Assembly (NCBI GenBank): GCA_905221605.1
Contig: CAJNDS010001447.1
Location: 215,001-279,000, forward strand
Source of the DNA: Symbiodinium natans
Taxonomy: Eukaryota; Sar; Dinophyceae; Suessiales; Symbiodiniaceae
Length of the DNA stretch: 64,000 bases
Direction of reading: 5' to 3'
Shown: piece after piece, positions 39,801 through 47,027 of the stretch
Position numbering within the stretch: position 1 is the first letter of the stretch
Layout: every line of letters begins with the position of its first letter
Position numbers and translations under genes: made by a program
The notes under the pieces: generated by a model
Told to the model about the DNA's origin: nothing
Seen by the model: only the letters and a program-made list of their open reading frames with translations
Databases searched by the model: none

Positions 39801-42656
39801 TAGGGTTACAGGGTTATAGGGTTATAGGGTTTAGGGTGCTGCCGTCGTTCGTTCATTTGGCTTCAGGGGGCTTCGGGACTGAACCCTAAGCCCCTAGGCC
39901 CACCTGAAAGGCCCCAAACATACCCTACGAATTTCTTAAGAACCCCCTCCAAAAATGAGAAATATTCTTCCTTATTAAGGGTAATATAGGGATTATTGCT
40001 TTTCATTTTTTGGGGGGTTCTTAAGTAAATTGTGGTACTTTACTGTAGCCTTAGATCCTTAGCCTTTTTGGGGCTTATTGGGTTTCTTCATAAGGCAGCT
40101 AACTTTCGAAAATATATCTACCTATTAAGTGCATCAAAGCTTTCGGATGGTTCCCCCTTACACTAACGGGCCTTGGGACTATACTCGTGGGTAGTATAAT
40201 CCCCTATTAAGTTAAAGGACTGTGAGTATAGGGGGGGGGACATCCCAAGTCAAACCCTTTCAGGTTTTTTTTTCCCTAACCTTAGGTTCCCCTAGAAGTT
40301 ACCAACCCCAAAAGCGCAATTACTCTTATTACAATATGCCTACCAAGGTTAGGAGGAGCGGTAGGAAGCTGCTGCTAAGAGTGTTTCCTCGGCCCTCACG
40401 TCTCCGTTTACACCCTCAGGTAGAAACCAACAGCATGGAACTCCAGAGCCCCATGCCCGAAACCCTAAACCCTAAACCCTAAACCCTAAACCCTAAACCC
40501 TAAACCCTAAACCCTAAACCCTAAACCCTAAACCCTAAACCCTAAACCCTATCACGTCTTCAGGCGGGGTCAGAGCGAAATGAGATCCTGGAGCAGGGAG
40601 CCCCAGGGTGTGGCGAGCTTCTTTACTCCACTGCCACAGGAAGCTCATGGACGTAGGGTTTGGGGTTTTAGGGCCTTTGGGGGGGTTTCGGGTTTAGGGT
40701 TCGGGGTTTAGGGTTTACGTAGGGATGCATGTATATTTGAATGTATCATTATCATAGAAACAGATTACGAAAGCTCATCCCTCAAACTCGAGGGGAGCAT
40801 TTCGTTCAATACCTTGCGTAAGCTAGTCTGTGAGGGTTTTGGAGGGGAGAACCCCAAGTTGGACGGAAACAATCCACCTTGATTTCGAGGCTAATCCCGG
40901 GCTTCTGCTGATTTTTGGGGGGCCGATAGTATATACTTGGACCTGTAAAGATGTTCCTACATAGTAACTCCTAGGGCCCAAGTATATACTATATAGTGGT
41001 ACATAGACCCTTGCAGGGCTACAGGGGAGTTACGGAGCGCACCTGTCCAGTTGGCGACGTTCATTATTCTGGGTGGAAGGTACTAGGATGTCCGATCTAG
41101 GGGCTGTGCCTGTCTACTTGGGGTGGGGGGGGGGGAGTTAGGATTTAGGGTTTAGGGGGAGGGGGGGGGGGGGGTTTGAAGCACGCATTCCCCGTTTGAG
41201 GTGTGAGGCGGTGGCTTAATTTCAGCTTATAATTTAGGTGACTGTGCTTCACATGCGAGTGCCCGGCCATCCGAATCGAAACAGCAGCCGGTAGGGAATG
41301 CCCGAAACCCTAAACCCTAAACCCTAAACCCTAAACCCTAAACCCTAAACCCTAAACCCTAAACCCTAAACCCTAAACCCTAAACCCTAAACCCTAAACC
41401 CTAAACCCTAAACCCTAAACCCTAAACCCCACCCAGTTGCCACGCTCTTCTGAGGCAGCTAATTCAGACTGCAACAACACTCGGCGTGGAGGGGATGTTC
41501 CTGGTCGACCAGCTAGCGGGGCCCTCAAGCATACTCGGCGGTGCGTGGCACCCATAAACCAAATCATGCGACTGTACGTATGACCAAGTTGCAACCACCA
41601 TGAGGGCACCTAAGGGGCTAGCTATGCCTCAAGCTTGTCATGTTCCCCCTTATACTAACAGTCCGTAATGGGTAGTACCCCCTATTTCAATCCCTAAGGA
41701 CTGTTAGTATAAGCAGGACCATCCCAACCTAGAACTGAGTTATCAGTACGTGCACCTTCAAGTAACAAAGGCGCTTACCATATCAGGGACCTGAGGGGTA
41801 GTGTAGGGCTACTGATAAATGTAGGGACTTTGTATTCCAGCACAATATGTTGCGATCTTAACTCTGACTTCCGGAAGTTCTGAAATTTTAAAGGAGGCTT
41901 GGCGGATCCGATGCTTTCGGCCGTCTACACCGAGGGCACCATCTTGAGTGTACTTGGAGGGGGGGGAAGGAGCGGTGTCCGAAAATGTGTTTAGGGGATT
42001 CAGGGTTTAGGGTTTAGGGTCTAGGGGTCGAGGGTCATGGATCTAGGGTGTAGGGGGGGGGGGGGGGGAATCCTAGAACGAGGATTATACGGTATTTGGA
42101 AGTATTTAGGATGGAGCCGTTACATGGGGAAATGCCCATTGAGCACCCCAAACCGCCTAAACCCTAAACCCTTATTTATCCCTGGTACTTTGAGGGCTAT
42201 AAGTGGAGGTTAGGATACCCTGGCGTCCCCCTACAGGCAACCTTTATTGAGACCCAAAACCCCTGTTTAACCCCAAGCCCTAAATTCAAAGCCCTAAGAC
42301 CGAAAACTCAAAACCCAAAACCCTGAACCCGCGCAAGTCCCCGAGACGTGTGTCACAGGTCACTGTGCCGCCCTCCAAGCGGGTAGGCCCAAACCGCCAG
42401 TTTTCTTTCGCCTCGTGGGTTTGGAGGATTGAGAGCGCTTGTAGGGTTTCATTTATGGGGTTTACAGGGGTTAGACTTTCGGGGCTTGAGGCTTAGGAGG
42501 TTTAGGGTTCAGCGCGGTTGCTTTTGAGGAACTTGAGTTCTGCTTTCATAGTGGAATTACAAGTATGGTTGTTTGCTTCATATGGTGGTAACTTACTTGG
42601 CGTTCCTGAACAGCAACTAGTCACTAGGCTCGCTGTACGTCCCGAGCTCCCGATGA
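14591..42656 (+). CDS. CDK-like (CMGC) protein kinase, probable pseudokinase, tiny exons in repeat-filled introns
   Basis: Exons placed by homology and phase: 14591-14647 (possible start, MSVHASAGV), 16636-16762, 17003-17055, 18363-18431 (LVWKQKK, beta-3-like), 18551-18592 and 18991-19031 (GLPTSFLRE, ELKHPNIIR; PSTAIRE-like helix), 19402-19432, 19653-19675, 19841-19880, 26504-26552 (KFKEMLTGLRYVHHQ), 27848-27904 (GLIHRNLKPDNLFLD), 28480-28536 (IQVKIGDFTTTRLL), 31678-31748 and 33415-33474 (WYRAPELILRDEIYGPKVDM, WSVGC), 34267-34315, 35803-35850 (GEIDHLFRVFRAL), 36544-36581 (GTPTLQTWPE), 36663-36700, 37332-37418, 39578-39585, 40564-40639, 41897-41947, 42359-42382 and 42628-42656 (stop TGA). The APE, DxWSxG and GTP..TWP features are those of CDK kinases, which phosphorylate Ser/Thr when cyclin-bound. 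The catalytic Asp of HRD is Asn and the DFG Gly is Thr, and no Gly-rich loop was recognised. More than half of the assigned donors are GC. Terminal-exon order and the first three exons are the least certain parts. Confidence 0.75.
16198..16256. repeat. TTCAGGG variant array
   Basis: Six or so TTCAGGG heptamers flanked by TTTAGGG units. Confidence 0.9.
16411..16533. mobile_element. MITE-like element, family G
   Basis: TGTGAAGCAGGGTTTACATT pairs with ATAAGCCCTGCTTCATG. The interior shares GTGTATATAAGG and GTGTCCTTTTGGGG with the copy at 13382. Confidence 0.8.
16542..16605. mobile_element. 64-bp miniature inverted-repeat element, family H
   Basis: AGTATATTCTTGGACC pairs with GGGCCCAAGTACATACT. 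A second copy with the same ends is at 40926. It is the shortest element class in the window. Confidence 0.7.
17074..17297. mobile_element. Family F element with TAA/TAG-rich interior
   Basis: CTTAAGAACCCCC at the left and TTCTTAAG at the right match the ends of the element at 39932. The interior is a degenerate trinucleotide repeat (AATAATAGTAATAC-like, about 17085-17215). Confidence 0.6.
17486..17629. repeat. Long perfect TTTAGGG array
   Basis: About twenty uninterrupted TTTAGGG heptamers, one of the longest pure arrays here, within a kinase intron. Confidence 0.97.
18258..18340. repeat. CCCTAAA array
   Basis: About eleven CCCTAAA units upstream of the kinase exon at 18363. Confidence 0.95.
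18624..18737. mobile_element. MITE-like element, family B (CTAGGATGCCCAGTAG ends)
   Basis: CTAGGATGCCCAGTAGTACC pairs with GGTTACTGGGCAGCCTAG. The centre holds AAGCAAAAAAGGGCACCC. Copies at 27955 and 33071 are highly similar. All three lie in introns of the kinase gene. Confidence 0.85.
19683..19815. repeat. CCCCAAA array followed by CCCTAAA array
   Basis: About nine CCCCAAA heptamers give way abruptly to about nine CCCTAAA heptamers. Confidence 0.95.
19881..19962. repeat. TTTAGGG array starting at an exon end
   Basis: The exon ending GACAACTG-CAG at 19880 is followed immediately by GTTTAGGG, so the first telomere unit would itself supply the GT donor. Confidence 0.85.
20094..20182. repeat. 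GTAT then TA microsatellite
   Basis: About eleven GTAT tetramers followed by interrupted (TA)n. It generates artificial Tyr/Met/Val frames on one strand and His/Thr/Tyr frames on the other. Confidence 0.95.
20707..20811. mobile_element. Family D element with poly-C loop
   Basis: CCTTATACTAACAGTCCT pairs with AGGATTGTTAGTAGAAGGGG. A 16-base C run lies in the loop region. Confidence 0.75.
21438..21575. repeat. CCCTAAA array bordering the 2.7-kb insertion
   Basis: CCCTAAA units with a block of CCCTGAA. The array appears to continue in the same orientation on the far side of the insertion (24310-24416). Confidence 0.9.
21700..22195. repeat. CCAGCCCCT / CCAGCCCGT minisatellite
   Basis: About fifty 9-base units, with a homogeneous block of CCAGCCCGT (about 21776-21900) inside CCAGCCCCT. 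It produces artificial Pro/Ser/Ala frames on + and Trp/Gly/Leu frames on minus. Confidence 0.9.
22196..23905 (+). pseudogene. Unrecognised intronless coding block, frameshifted and open-ended
   Basis: The + strand reads KLITVGLDPQEVLCPDSVLP onward in one frame to about 22440, then shifts to another frame that runs open from about 22410 (GEPLEWFLDTLPADM) through ATG 22504 to the right-hand minisatellite (AIVHDSNKTGCTEKP). The central protein has a charged segment with mixed helix-like composition (LQERLQEARLPKHMRGGNEH), a Trp/Pro-rich segment (WQRLVYEAFPDSWQAGPFAV) and a Cys/His-containing C-terminal part (ARVATQGGVTCALSAVYM). Unlike every other coding stretch here it has no intron over 1.7 kb. 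No stop precedes the minisatellite on the right, and the left end merges into it. I do not recognise the family. It could be a degraded transposase or a captured host gene. Confidence 0.5.
23908..24185. repeat. Right-hand CCAGCCCCT minisatellite with inverted segment
   Basis: CCAGCCCCT units up to about 24102, then GGAGGGGTGG/GGCTGGAGG units in opposite orientation, so the two halves can pair as a hairpin. Confidence 0.9.
24310..24416. repeat. CCCTAAA array with CCCTAAG block
   Basis: CCCTAAA units, then about six CCCTAAG, then CCCTAAA again. Confidence 0.95.
24844..25014. mobile_element. MITE-like element, family E (AGGGTAGTTTCATGGTCCCT ends)
   Basis: CTTAGGGTAGTTTCATGGTC pairs with GACCATGAAACTACCCTAAG as a perfect 20-base inverted repeat. 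The interior repeats TATGGTCCCTTACC. Related copies are at 43870, 45319 and 60877. Confidence 0.9.
25108..25251. mobile_element. MITE-like element, family C
   Basis: TACTTGAAGGTTCAGGGTAC pairs with GTACCATGAACCTCCAAG. The interior holds ACCCAA.TATAACCACATT. Confidence 0.85.
25290..25444. mobile_element. MITE-like element with CTTAGTAAGT ends
   Basis: TTGGAAGCTCTTTTGACTTA at the left pairs with TAAGTCAAAACAGCTTCTAA at the right. The left end recurs alone near 52667. Confidence 0.8.
26057..26164. mobile_element. MITE-like element with TATGGTCCCTTTT arms
   Basis: CTCACTTCTCAACAATATGG at the left pairs with CCATGATTTAGAGAACTGAC at the right. A half copy lies near 8125-8160 (GGTACC..AAAGGGGCCATAG). 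Confidence 0.7.
26236..26320. repeat. TTTAGGG then TTTTGGG array
   Basis: About eight TTTAGGG units followed by three to four TTTTGGG. Confidence 0.95.
26342..26435. mobile_element. Family A element
   Basis: CGGACCCAGAGTAGACCC pairs imperfectly with GGTTACTCTTGGGTCTAG. Confidence 0.65.
26683..26990. repeat. Two copies of a hairpin-forming repeat
   Basis: GCTGCTTCAGCGC...GCGCTGAAGCAGC forms a perfect 13-base stem (about 26721-26755). A second copy (about 26911-26945) keeps a 12-base stem. Both are framed by TCGTTCCACCTCAA-like and TTGAGGCAGCACCCAAATCG sequences, which also pair with each other. Confidence 0.85.
27056..27199. mobile_element. MITE-like element, family C
   Basis: GTACTTGGAGGTTTTTGGTA at the left pairs with TACCATGAACCTCCAAGTA. 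The interior contains a duplicated TTATCCCAATAATCACTGTA. Confidence 0.85.
27536..27590 (+). pseudogene. Decayed duplicate of the kinase catalytic-loop exon
   Basis: CAGGGTGTCATCCACTGAAA and onward resembles CAGGGTCTGATCCACCGGAA of the exon at 27848. In frame it reads GVIH, stop, NLKHLQP, so a TGA replaces the Arg codon of HRN. A shorter fragment of the same exon start is at about 27683-27705. Confidence 0.6.
27746..27834. repeat. TTTAGGG array
   Basis: Twelve or so perfect units ending 13 bases before the catalytic-loop exon. Confidence 0.95.
27955..28068. mobile_element. MITE-like element, family B
   Basis: CTAGGATGCCCGGTAGTGCC pairs with GGTTACTGGGCAACCTAG. It carries the AAGCAAAAAAGGGCACCC interior, as at 18624. 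Confidence 0.85.
28537..29105. other. Intron sequence, few telomere units
   Basis: Unique sequence with scattered repeats. A segment at about 28604-28710 (AACTAAACAGTAGGCACATAG) resembles one at 59943-60022. No coding signal is seen apart from short open frames. Confidence 0.5.
29110..29368. repeat. CCCTAAA / CCCTAAG / CCCTGAA mosaic array
   Basis: Homogeneous blocks of about ten CCCTAAG and two separate trios of CCCTGAA within CCCTAAA units. Confidence 0.95.
29625..29874. repeat. TTTAGGA heptamer array
   Basis: About 35 tandem TTTAGGA units, nearly perfect, differing from the telomere unit at one base throughout. The flanks carry TTTAGGG, not TTTAGGA. Confidence 0.97.
29886..30040. repeat. 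Tandem repeat with GAGGCCCGGCTTCGTAATTT core
   Basis: Five copies of a 27-28-base unit ending TTAGTATTC. Two alternating subtypes (CCGGG and CGGGC junctions) suggest a dimeric higher-order unit. Confidence 0.9.
30060..31490. repeat. Satellite-like block of 300-400-base units
   Basis: The core GATGGCGCCGCGGCCCCGAG occurs four times (about 30197, 30601, 30994 and 31318). The last three follow a common 280-base segment (GGTGGCTCTTGGGGCCTCGT, GTAAAACGTT, AGAGAATACAAAAGC, TACACAGCGGCGCC). Minus-strand frames of 70-107 codons arise from the repeat itself. The block ends in a ten-base A run joined to CCCTAAA. Origin (retroelement tail or satellite) is unclear. Confidence 0.8.
32480..32730. repeat. 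TTTAGGG array with ATTAGGG block
   Basis: An initial stretch alternates GGGTTATTA with GGGTTTA, then about twenty TTTAGGG units. Confidence 0.95.
33071..33183. mobile_element. MITE-like element, family B
   Basis: CTTGGATGCCCAGTAGCACC pairs with GGTTACTGGGCAACCTAG. Same interior as the other two family B copies. Confidence 0.85.
33475..33660. repeat. TTTAGGG array with duplicated exon-end sequence
   Basis: The donor region GGTGCGGCTCCGAGAGGG at the kinase exon end (33474) is repeated about 36 bases downstream, separated by TTAGGGTTTAGGG, then the array continues for more than 120 bases. Confidence 0.85.
33781..33815. repeat. 35-base poly-C tract
   Basis: Homopolymer C run interrupted by a single A near its left end. 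Confidence 0.95.
34661..34764. mobile_element. MITE-like element, family D
   Basis: CTTGGAATGTCCCCCTTATA pairs with TATACGGGGGATCATCCCAAG. Confidence 0.8.
34860..34942. mobile_element. Family D element, right end missing
   Basis: TTGGGATGTTTCCCCCCTTA start and AATCCCTATTAAGGACTGTT are present, but the expected AGTATAAGGGGG right end is absent. Confidence 0.7.
37727..37927 (-). CDS. Small open frame with signal peptide, inside a kinase intron
   Basis: A 66-codon minus-strand frame, ATG to TAG. It starts MALALHSSKLRLTMMLASML, a basic n-region and hydrophobic core typical of a secretory signal peptide, and continues into a short polar tail. The 5' side (to about 38160) is free of telomere units, with a 17-base direct duplication (GGGACTAGTACCCCTAT) just upstream of the ATG. 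It lies between kinase exons at 37332 and 39578 on the opposite strand, so if expressed it would be a nested antisense gene. The TAG sits on a potential donor (TAG|GTGAAT), so a spliced longer product is possible. No family is recognised. Confidence 0.35.
   Translation of the reverse strand: MALALHSSKLRLTMMLASMLTAVFATLAVSEAVKSGTPGRAAHADETKTSTDSTVAPHHFGSKFWD
37928..38630. other. Unique, repeat-poor stretch
   Basis: About 700 bases without telomere units. Minus-strand frames of 91 and 109 codons overlap here, with no recognised domain. It may be the 5' leader of the small frame at 37727 or an inserted element. Confidence 0.4.
38955..39030. repeat. TTTGGGG array
   Basis: About nine TTTGGGG units flanked by a repeated GGATCCGAT motif on both sides. 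Confidence 0.9.
39236..39440. repeat. TTTAGGGG octamer array
   Basis: About twenty TTTAGGGG units ending in four TTCAGGGG. The mirror counterpart of the CCCTAAAA array at 6592 in being an octamer derivative. Confidence 0.95.
39932..40028. mobile_element. MITE-like element, family F (CTTAAGAACCCCC ends)
   Basis: TTCTTAAGAACCCCCTCCAA pairs with TTTGGGGGGTTCTTAAGTAA. The interior contains ATTCTTCCTTATTAAGGG. Confidence 0.85.
40060..40140. mobile_element. Dispersed repeat shared with 61040-61115
   Basis: Both copies contain TTAGCCTTTTT-GGG, TTATTGGGTTTCTT and ATAAGGCAGCTAA in order. Confidence 0.65.
40145..40249. mobile_element. MITE-like element, family D
   Basis: GGATGGTTCCCCCTTACACT pairs with AGTATAGGGGGGGGGACATCC. 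Confidence 0.8.
40456..40552. repeat. CCCTAAA array
   Basis: Thirteen perfect units ending just before the kinase exon candidate at 40564. Confidence 0.97.
40926..40993. mobile_element. Miniature inverted-repeat element, family H
   Basis: TAGTATATACTTGGACC pairs with GGGCCCAAGTATATACTA. Same structure as 16542. Confidence 0.8.
41304..41428. repeat. CCCTAAA array
   Basis: About seventeen perfect units. Confidence 0.97.
41437..41577 (+). CDS. Candidate 141-base exon
   Basis: After CCCAG| the frame reads LPRSSEAANSDCNNTRRGGD and stays open to QIMRLY before a GTATGA donor. It lies between kinase exons, but its phase does not fit the kinase chain, so it may be an alternative exon, another gene or chance. 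No family is recognised. Confidence 0.3.
41636..41728. mobile_element. MITE-like element, family D
   Basis: TGTTCCCCCTTATACTAACA pairs with CTGTTAGTATAAGCAGGACC. Interior GGTAGTACCCCCTATTTCAATCCC. Confidence 0.8.
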
Positions 42657-42824
42657 TGCTGGCCAAACCCTAAACCCCAAACCGAAAACCCTACACACAA
42701 GTTGAATCAGTAGACCGTCTTGCCCTCCAAGCCTGAACCCTAAACTCCTCAACCTCCCAACCCGACTAAGAACACTGACCTGCTCTGTGCACACGCCAAA
42801 GCTTTAATCCCTAAAGCCAAGGGT

Positions 42825-42873
42825 TTAGGGTTTAGGGTTTAGGGTTTAGGGTTTAGGGTTTAGGGTTTAGGGT
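42825..42873. repeat. TTTAGGG array
   Basis: Seven units in the interval between the kinase stop and the next start-codon candidate. Confidence 0.9.
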
Positions 42874-43369
42874 AAGCCCCTTAAACCCCAAACCCTCTAC
42901 CCCTCAACCCTAAACTGCTCTTTGTTTTGACATGCCAGGGCGGGCGGATCTTGGGGTCTTGCGGATGTAGCGCTGGAAAATCCGAAGGGCTGCTTGAAAG
43001 CAGAATGCCCTGAGTTTTAGGGCGTACATCTCGGGGTTTGGGGTGTACAGAATCAGCCCTACACCCTAAACTCTAAACCCTAAACCCTAAGCCCTCAAGA
43101 CTTGGATAAGTAGAAATTGTATGTGGTATCATCATGAATGTCCCATGTTATTTGTCTAAACAGCTGACAAGCCGAGCTTCAGTCAATGAATTCAACACGC
43201 CTTCGGAAGGCCAAATATTGAATCACTCAAACCTCTGGGTTCCAAGCTATTTGTCTTCACAAGCAGAGCTTAAGTAAATTCGTCCAAAGTGATTGTATCA
43301 TTCTGAATTTCCCAAGTTATTTGTCTAAGCAGCTGACAAGCCGAGTTTGACTAGATGCAGCGCGCCAGC

Positions 43370-43500
43370 CCAGCCCTCCCAGCCCCAATCCCAGCCCACA
43401 GAGCCCAGCCCACCCATGGCAGCCCCAGCCCCAGCCCCAGCCCCAGCTGCCACTAGGCCCAGCCCCAGCCTAGCCCGCCCCAGCCCCTGCCCCAGTCCAA
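43370..43500. repeat. CCAGCC/CCCCAG minisatellite
   Basis: Short C-rich tandem units giving Pro/Ala/Ser-rich + frames and Gly/Ala-rich minus frames. Related in sequence to the arrays in the 21.6-24.3 kb insertion. Confidence 0.75.
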
Positions 43501-43671
43501 AGCAAAAACAGGCTCGCTCAAAACCCGCCCAAAACTTTCGCACAAAACCCGCTCAAAACTCCGGAGACAAACCCCAAACAAGTTCTATAAACCCTAAACC
43601 CTAAACCCTAAACCCTAAAACCTAAACCCCCTAGAAGTGCTCCTTTGACTTCGGGAGGCTGCGAAGCCGCC

Positions 43672-43715
43672 ATGGAGGCGCCCTTCTTCGGACCGCGGCC
43701 GCTGCAAGCGCGGAG
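43672..43715 (+). CDS. Candidate first exon (start codon)
   Basis: GCCGCCATGG is a strong start context. The frame reads MEAPFFGPRPLQAR and ends at AG|GCACC, a GC donor. It lies about 1 kb after the kinase stop and could begin the gene that leads into the cyclin exons. The next candidate exon (45181) joins in phase but gives a low-complexity peptide. Confidence 0.4.
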
Positions 43716-43869
43716 GCACCAAAAGGGTTTAGGGTTTAGGGTGTAGGGTTCAGGGTTTAGGGTTTAGGTTTAGGGTTTAGGGTTCAGGGTTCAGGGTTAG
43801 GGTTTAGGATTTCGGGTTTAGGGTCTAGGGTTTAGGGTTTAGGGTTTGTTTGTAGGGCTTCCAGTCTAA

Positions 43870-44034
43870 GGGTCGTTTCGTGGGCCCTTAATACGGCCCC
43901 TGTACCTCTTTAAAAGGTTCTGAAGTATGGTCCACTTGTCTTCTTTACAGGGTTCTGAAGTATGCCCTTGGGTTTCATAGGGTGTATAAGGGGTGTATAA
44001 AGGGTCCCCATTTCAGACCATGCAACTACCCCAA
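43870..44034. mobile_element. Family E element, degraded
   Basis: Interior TTCTGAAGTATGGTCC repeats and the right end GACCATGCAACTACCCCAAG are kept. The left end is eroded. Confidence 0.6.
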
Positions 44035-44199
44035 GATGCAGGGTTTGTTATAGGGCTTACAGGGTTTAGAGGGCTTGTAGTTTGTTTCTTTATCAGCTAG
44101 TATAGTTGTTACAGGGCTTATGGGGTTTAGGGTTGGTAGTTTCGCACGTAAGAGTCTTATAAGAAGCTTCCAGCAAAGTTTCCGGCTTATAAGAGGCTT

Positions 44200-44234
44200 A
44201 TGTATGTATGTATGTATGTATGTATGTATGTATG

Positions 44235-44265
<31 letters not shown>

Positions 44266-44300
44266 TTCTGTATGTATGTATATGTATGTATATATATATA
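44200..44300. repeat. TATG microsatellite
   Basis: About sixteen TATG tetramers followed by TA-rich sequence. Confidence 0.95.
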
Positions 44301-44509
44301 TATGTGAAAAGCAACCCCCTGTGATAGGGTTCAAGGTTGGTGGTTGTCCCAGACCCTAAGTCCTAGAAGACTCAAACCTTGACATAAAGCCGTTACCTTC
44401 TTTAAATCGCTCTGAAGTATGGTCCCCTTACCTTCTTAAAAAAGGGTTCGGAAGCATGGCCCCCTTGGGTTGTATTCCTTACTCCCCTAAAACCCATAAA
44501 GCCGCGAAG

Positions 44510-44647
44510 CCCTAAACCCTAAACCCTAAACCCTAAACCCTAAACCCTAAACCCTAAACCCTAAACCCTAAACCCTAAACCCTAAACCCTAAACCCTAAA
44601 CCCTAAACCCTGAACCCTAAACCCTAAACCCTAAACCCTAAACCCTA
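44510..44647. repeat. CCCTAAA array
   Basis: About nineteen units with a single CCCTGAA. Confidence 0.97.
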
Positions 44648-44875
44648 GGCCAAGCCACGCCACTGAAGCTTGGCTGGCCGGTGGGCGACCCAGGTGTTCT
44701 CCGAGCTTCTGAGCTTCAGGATCTCACAGTCTCCCCTAAACCCTGAATTCTTAAACCCTGAACCCTAAACCCTAAGCCCTAAGCCCTAAGCCCTACAACT
44801 GCTAAACCCTAAGCCCATCCCTTGACCTAATTCTCCTGGGTCTTAAGGCTTCCCAAGGGTCCTCAAGTCCCTAAT

Positions 44876-45025
44876 AGGGTTTAGGGTTAGGGTTTAGGGT
44901 TTAGGGTTTAGGGTTTAGGGTTTAGGGTTTAGGGTTTAGGGTTTAGGGTTTAGGGTTTAGGGTTTAGGGTTTAGGGTTTAGGGTTTAGGGTTTAGGGTTT
45001 AGGGTTTAGGTTTAGGGTTTGGGGG
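44876..45025. repeat. TTTAGGG array
   Basis: About eighteen units in opposite orientation to the array 230 bases upstream, so the two could form a large inverted pair. Confidence 0.97.
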
Positions 45026-45171
45026 TTTAGGGTTTTTGGGTATTTTCATTCGGGGTTAGACCCCCTTAAGAGTTCATGTTCTGTAGTTTTCAAAGGGGAA
45101 TGCGCGGTAGTACGGCACACCCCGAAAACCTAAACCCTCAAGCCTAAACCTGTGCCACTTTTGTTCGGGTC

Positions 45172-45219
45172 ATGGATCAGGACCCCATATACAACGCCAT
45201 CAAGTCAAAGCCCAAAGGC
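45172..45219 (+). CDS. Candidate exon
   Basis: Reads MDQDPIYNAIKSKPK from an ATG at 45172, or starts after the acceptor CAG| at 45181 in another frame. Ends at AAAG|GCC (GC donor). Alternative to 43672 as the 5' exon of the downstream gene. Confidence 0.35.
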
Positions 45220-45318
45220 CCTAAACCCTAGACCCTAAACCCTAAGCCCTAAGCCGTTTTTTTGTTTTTGGTTGCCCTTCGCAACCTCAGGATCCTAGTA
45301 GGAAGTTTAGGGTAACAA

Positions 45319-45488
45319 GGGCAATTTCATGGACAGTTGATGTGGCCCCTTACCGTCTTTAACGCGTTCTGATGTAGGGGCCCTTACCTCCTTAAAGGGT
45401 TCTGATGTAGGGGCCCTTGTGGGTTATATAAGGTATATGAGGGGTATATAAGGGAAGGGCCCATATGAAGGGACCATGAAACTGCCCA
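45319..45488. mobile_element. MITE-like element, family E
   Basis: GGGCAATTTCATGGACAG pairs with AGGGACCATGAAACTGCCC. The interior has repeated TTCTGATGTAGGGGCCC. Confidence 0.75.
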
Positions 45489-46385
45489 CAGAAGGGTGTA
45501 GGGTTTGTTTTGTGGCGGGTTTGGGTTTAGGGTTTAGTCCGGGTATGTCCCATAAACCGTCCTAAACCCTAACCCCTAACCCCTAAACCCTAAACCCTGA
45601 ACCCTAATCCTATGCAATCCCAAACCCCAAGCCTTTAAGGCTCTACCGTCATCCTCAAGTGGGTAGAATACCAACATTGGGAGGAAAATCTACTCCGCAT
45701 CTAGCCTAGCCCATAGGGTTTAGGGTTTAGGGTTTAGAGTTTAGGGTTTAGGGGCAGAACAACCGCCACCTAACGTATTCCTCTATTAAGGGGTTTCCGT
45801 AAACTCTAAGCCCTACAGCCCAAAGAAGGCCTCTCTTTATGCCTTAATTGGGTTGGGGTTTGGGGTTTGGGGTTTAGGGTTTAGGGTTTAGGGGTTTTTC
45901 GTCTGGGGTCCCAGAGGTCGGCATTCCCGGCAGTTTGAATCGCCAGAGCCGAGGAGGTGCCGATTTAGATTTGCTGTCTCAGGTTGTGGGTTTTGGGGAT
46001 TTTCGGGCTTTAGGGTTTAGGGTGTAGGGTGTAGGGTAGGGTGTAGGGTGCAGGGTTTCGGGCTTAGGGGTCAGAGGGTGTTTGTGGGGATTTGGGGGCT
46101 TGAGGGCTTCAAGGGGTTGAGGGCTTTAGGGGTGGGAATCTCAGATCATCGATCTCCGGTCGTTGGCTTTTTTGGGTTGGGGTCGGATTTTAGGGTGCTA
46201 GGGTCAGCTGTTGGGGTCTCATTCCGGGCTTTCGAAGGGGGGAGGTTCCTGATTTTCATCCGCAATACCACCCCAGGAAATTTGTGTGTTTCTGGCTTGC
46301 TGCGGCTTGGTTCCTCTGTGCCCGGCCATGCCAGCCGGACCATCGTTCTTGTCTCGGGTTTGGGGTTTAGGGTTTCGGGTGGCAG

Positions 46386-46469
46386 CTCCTGTGTTTCCTC
46401 ATGGAGCTTCTTTCGAGCCTGCCTGAGCGCGTCGGCAACCTCCTAGCCAACTGCCTGGCACGGTCGCAG
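46386..46469 (+). CDS. Candidate exon
   Basis: After GGTGGCAG| reads LLCFLMELLSSLPERVGNLL followed by ANCLARSQ. It looks helix-forming and leucine-rich. The donor is uncertain (GC possibilities at 46466 and 46471). No family is recognised. It lies upstream of the recognisable cyclin exons on the same strand. Confidence 0.4.
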
Positions 46470-46691
46470 GGCTTTCAAGGGTTAGAACACTAAACCCTTT
46501 GTTAGCCCCAAGCTGTAAACAGAGGGTTTAGGGTTTCAGGGTTCAGGGGGGGTTATTTTTTTTCCGGCTTTAGGGTCAGAGGGTGTTGGGATATCAGAGG
46601 CTTCGGGGCTTTTTCATGTTGGAGGGCTCTAAAGTTTTGTTGCTTTAGGCTTCCAGGGTTTGGGGGCCTTGATGACTTATGTGGTTGAGAC

Positions 46692-46794
46692 ATTGGGATG
46701 TTCTCCCTTATCCTAACAGGCCTTAATCGGGATTATAATGGGGCATACTACAATCCCTTTTAAGGACTGTTAGTATAAGGGGGAACATCCCAAG
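46692..46794. mobile_element. MITE-like element, family D
   Basis: TTGGGATGTTCTCCCTTATC pairs with TATAAGGGGGAACATCCCAA. Confidence 0.85.
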
Positions 46795-46967
46795 GTTTAG
46801 AGCTCTAGGGTTTTCTAGATATGCATTCACCGTAGGCCCAAACCCTAAACCCCTAAACCCTAAACCCTAAGCCCTAAACCCTACACCCTAAACCCCAAAC
46901 CCTAAACCCAACTCTAAACCCTAAACCCTAAACCCTAAACCCCAAACCCTAAACCCTAAACTGCCAG

Positions 46968-47027
46968 AACGCCGCGCCTGGATGACACACCGGATCAGCT
47001 CCAAAGGGCAGCGCATCCTGTCGGCAG
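46968..47027 (+). CDS. Candidate 60-base exon
   Basis: Acceptor CTGCCAG| and reading TPRLDDTPDQLQRAAHPVG, ending at GGCAG|GAAGC (GA donor). Phase is compatible with the exon at 48104. Confidence 0.4.

Noticed and set aside
44026-44359. His-Thr-Tyr and Met-Tyr-Val-Cys repeat frames
   Set aside because: Translations of the TATG microsatellite.
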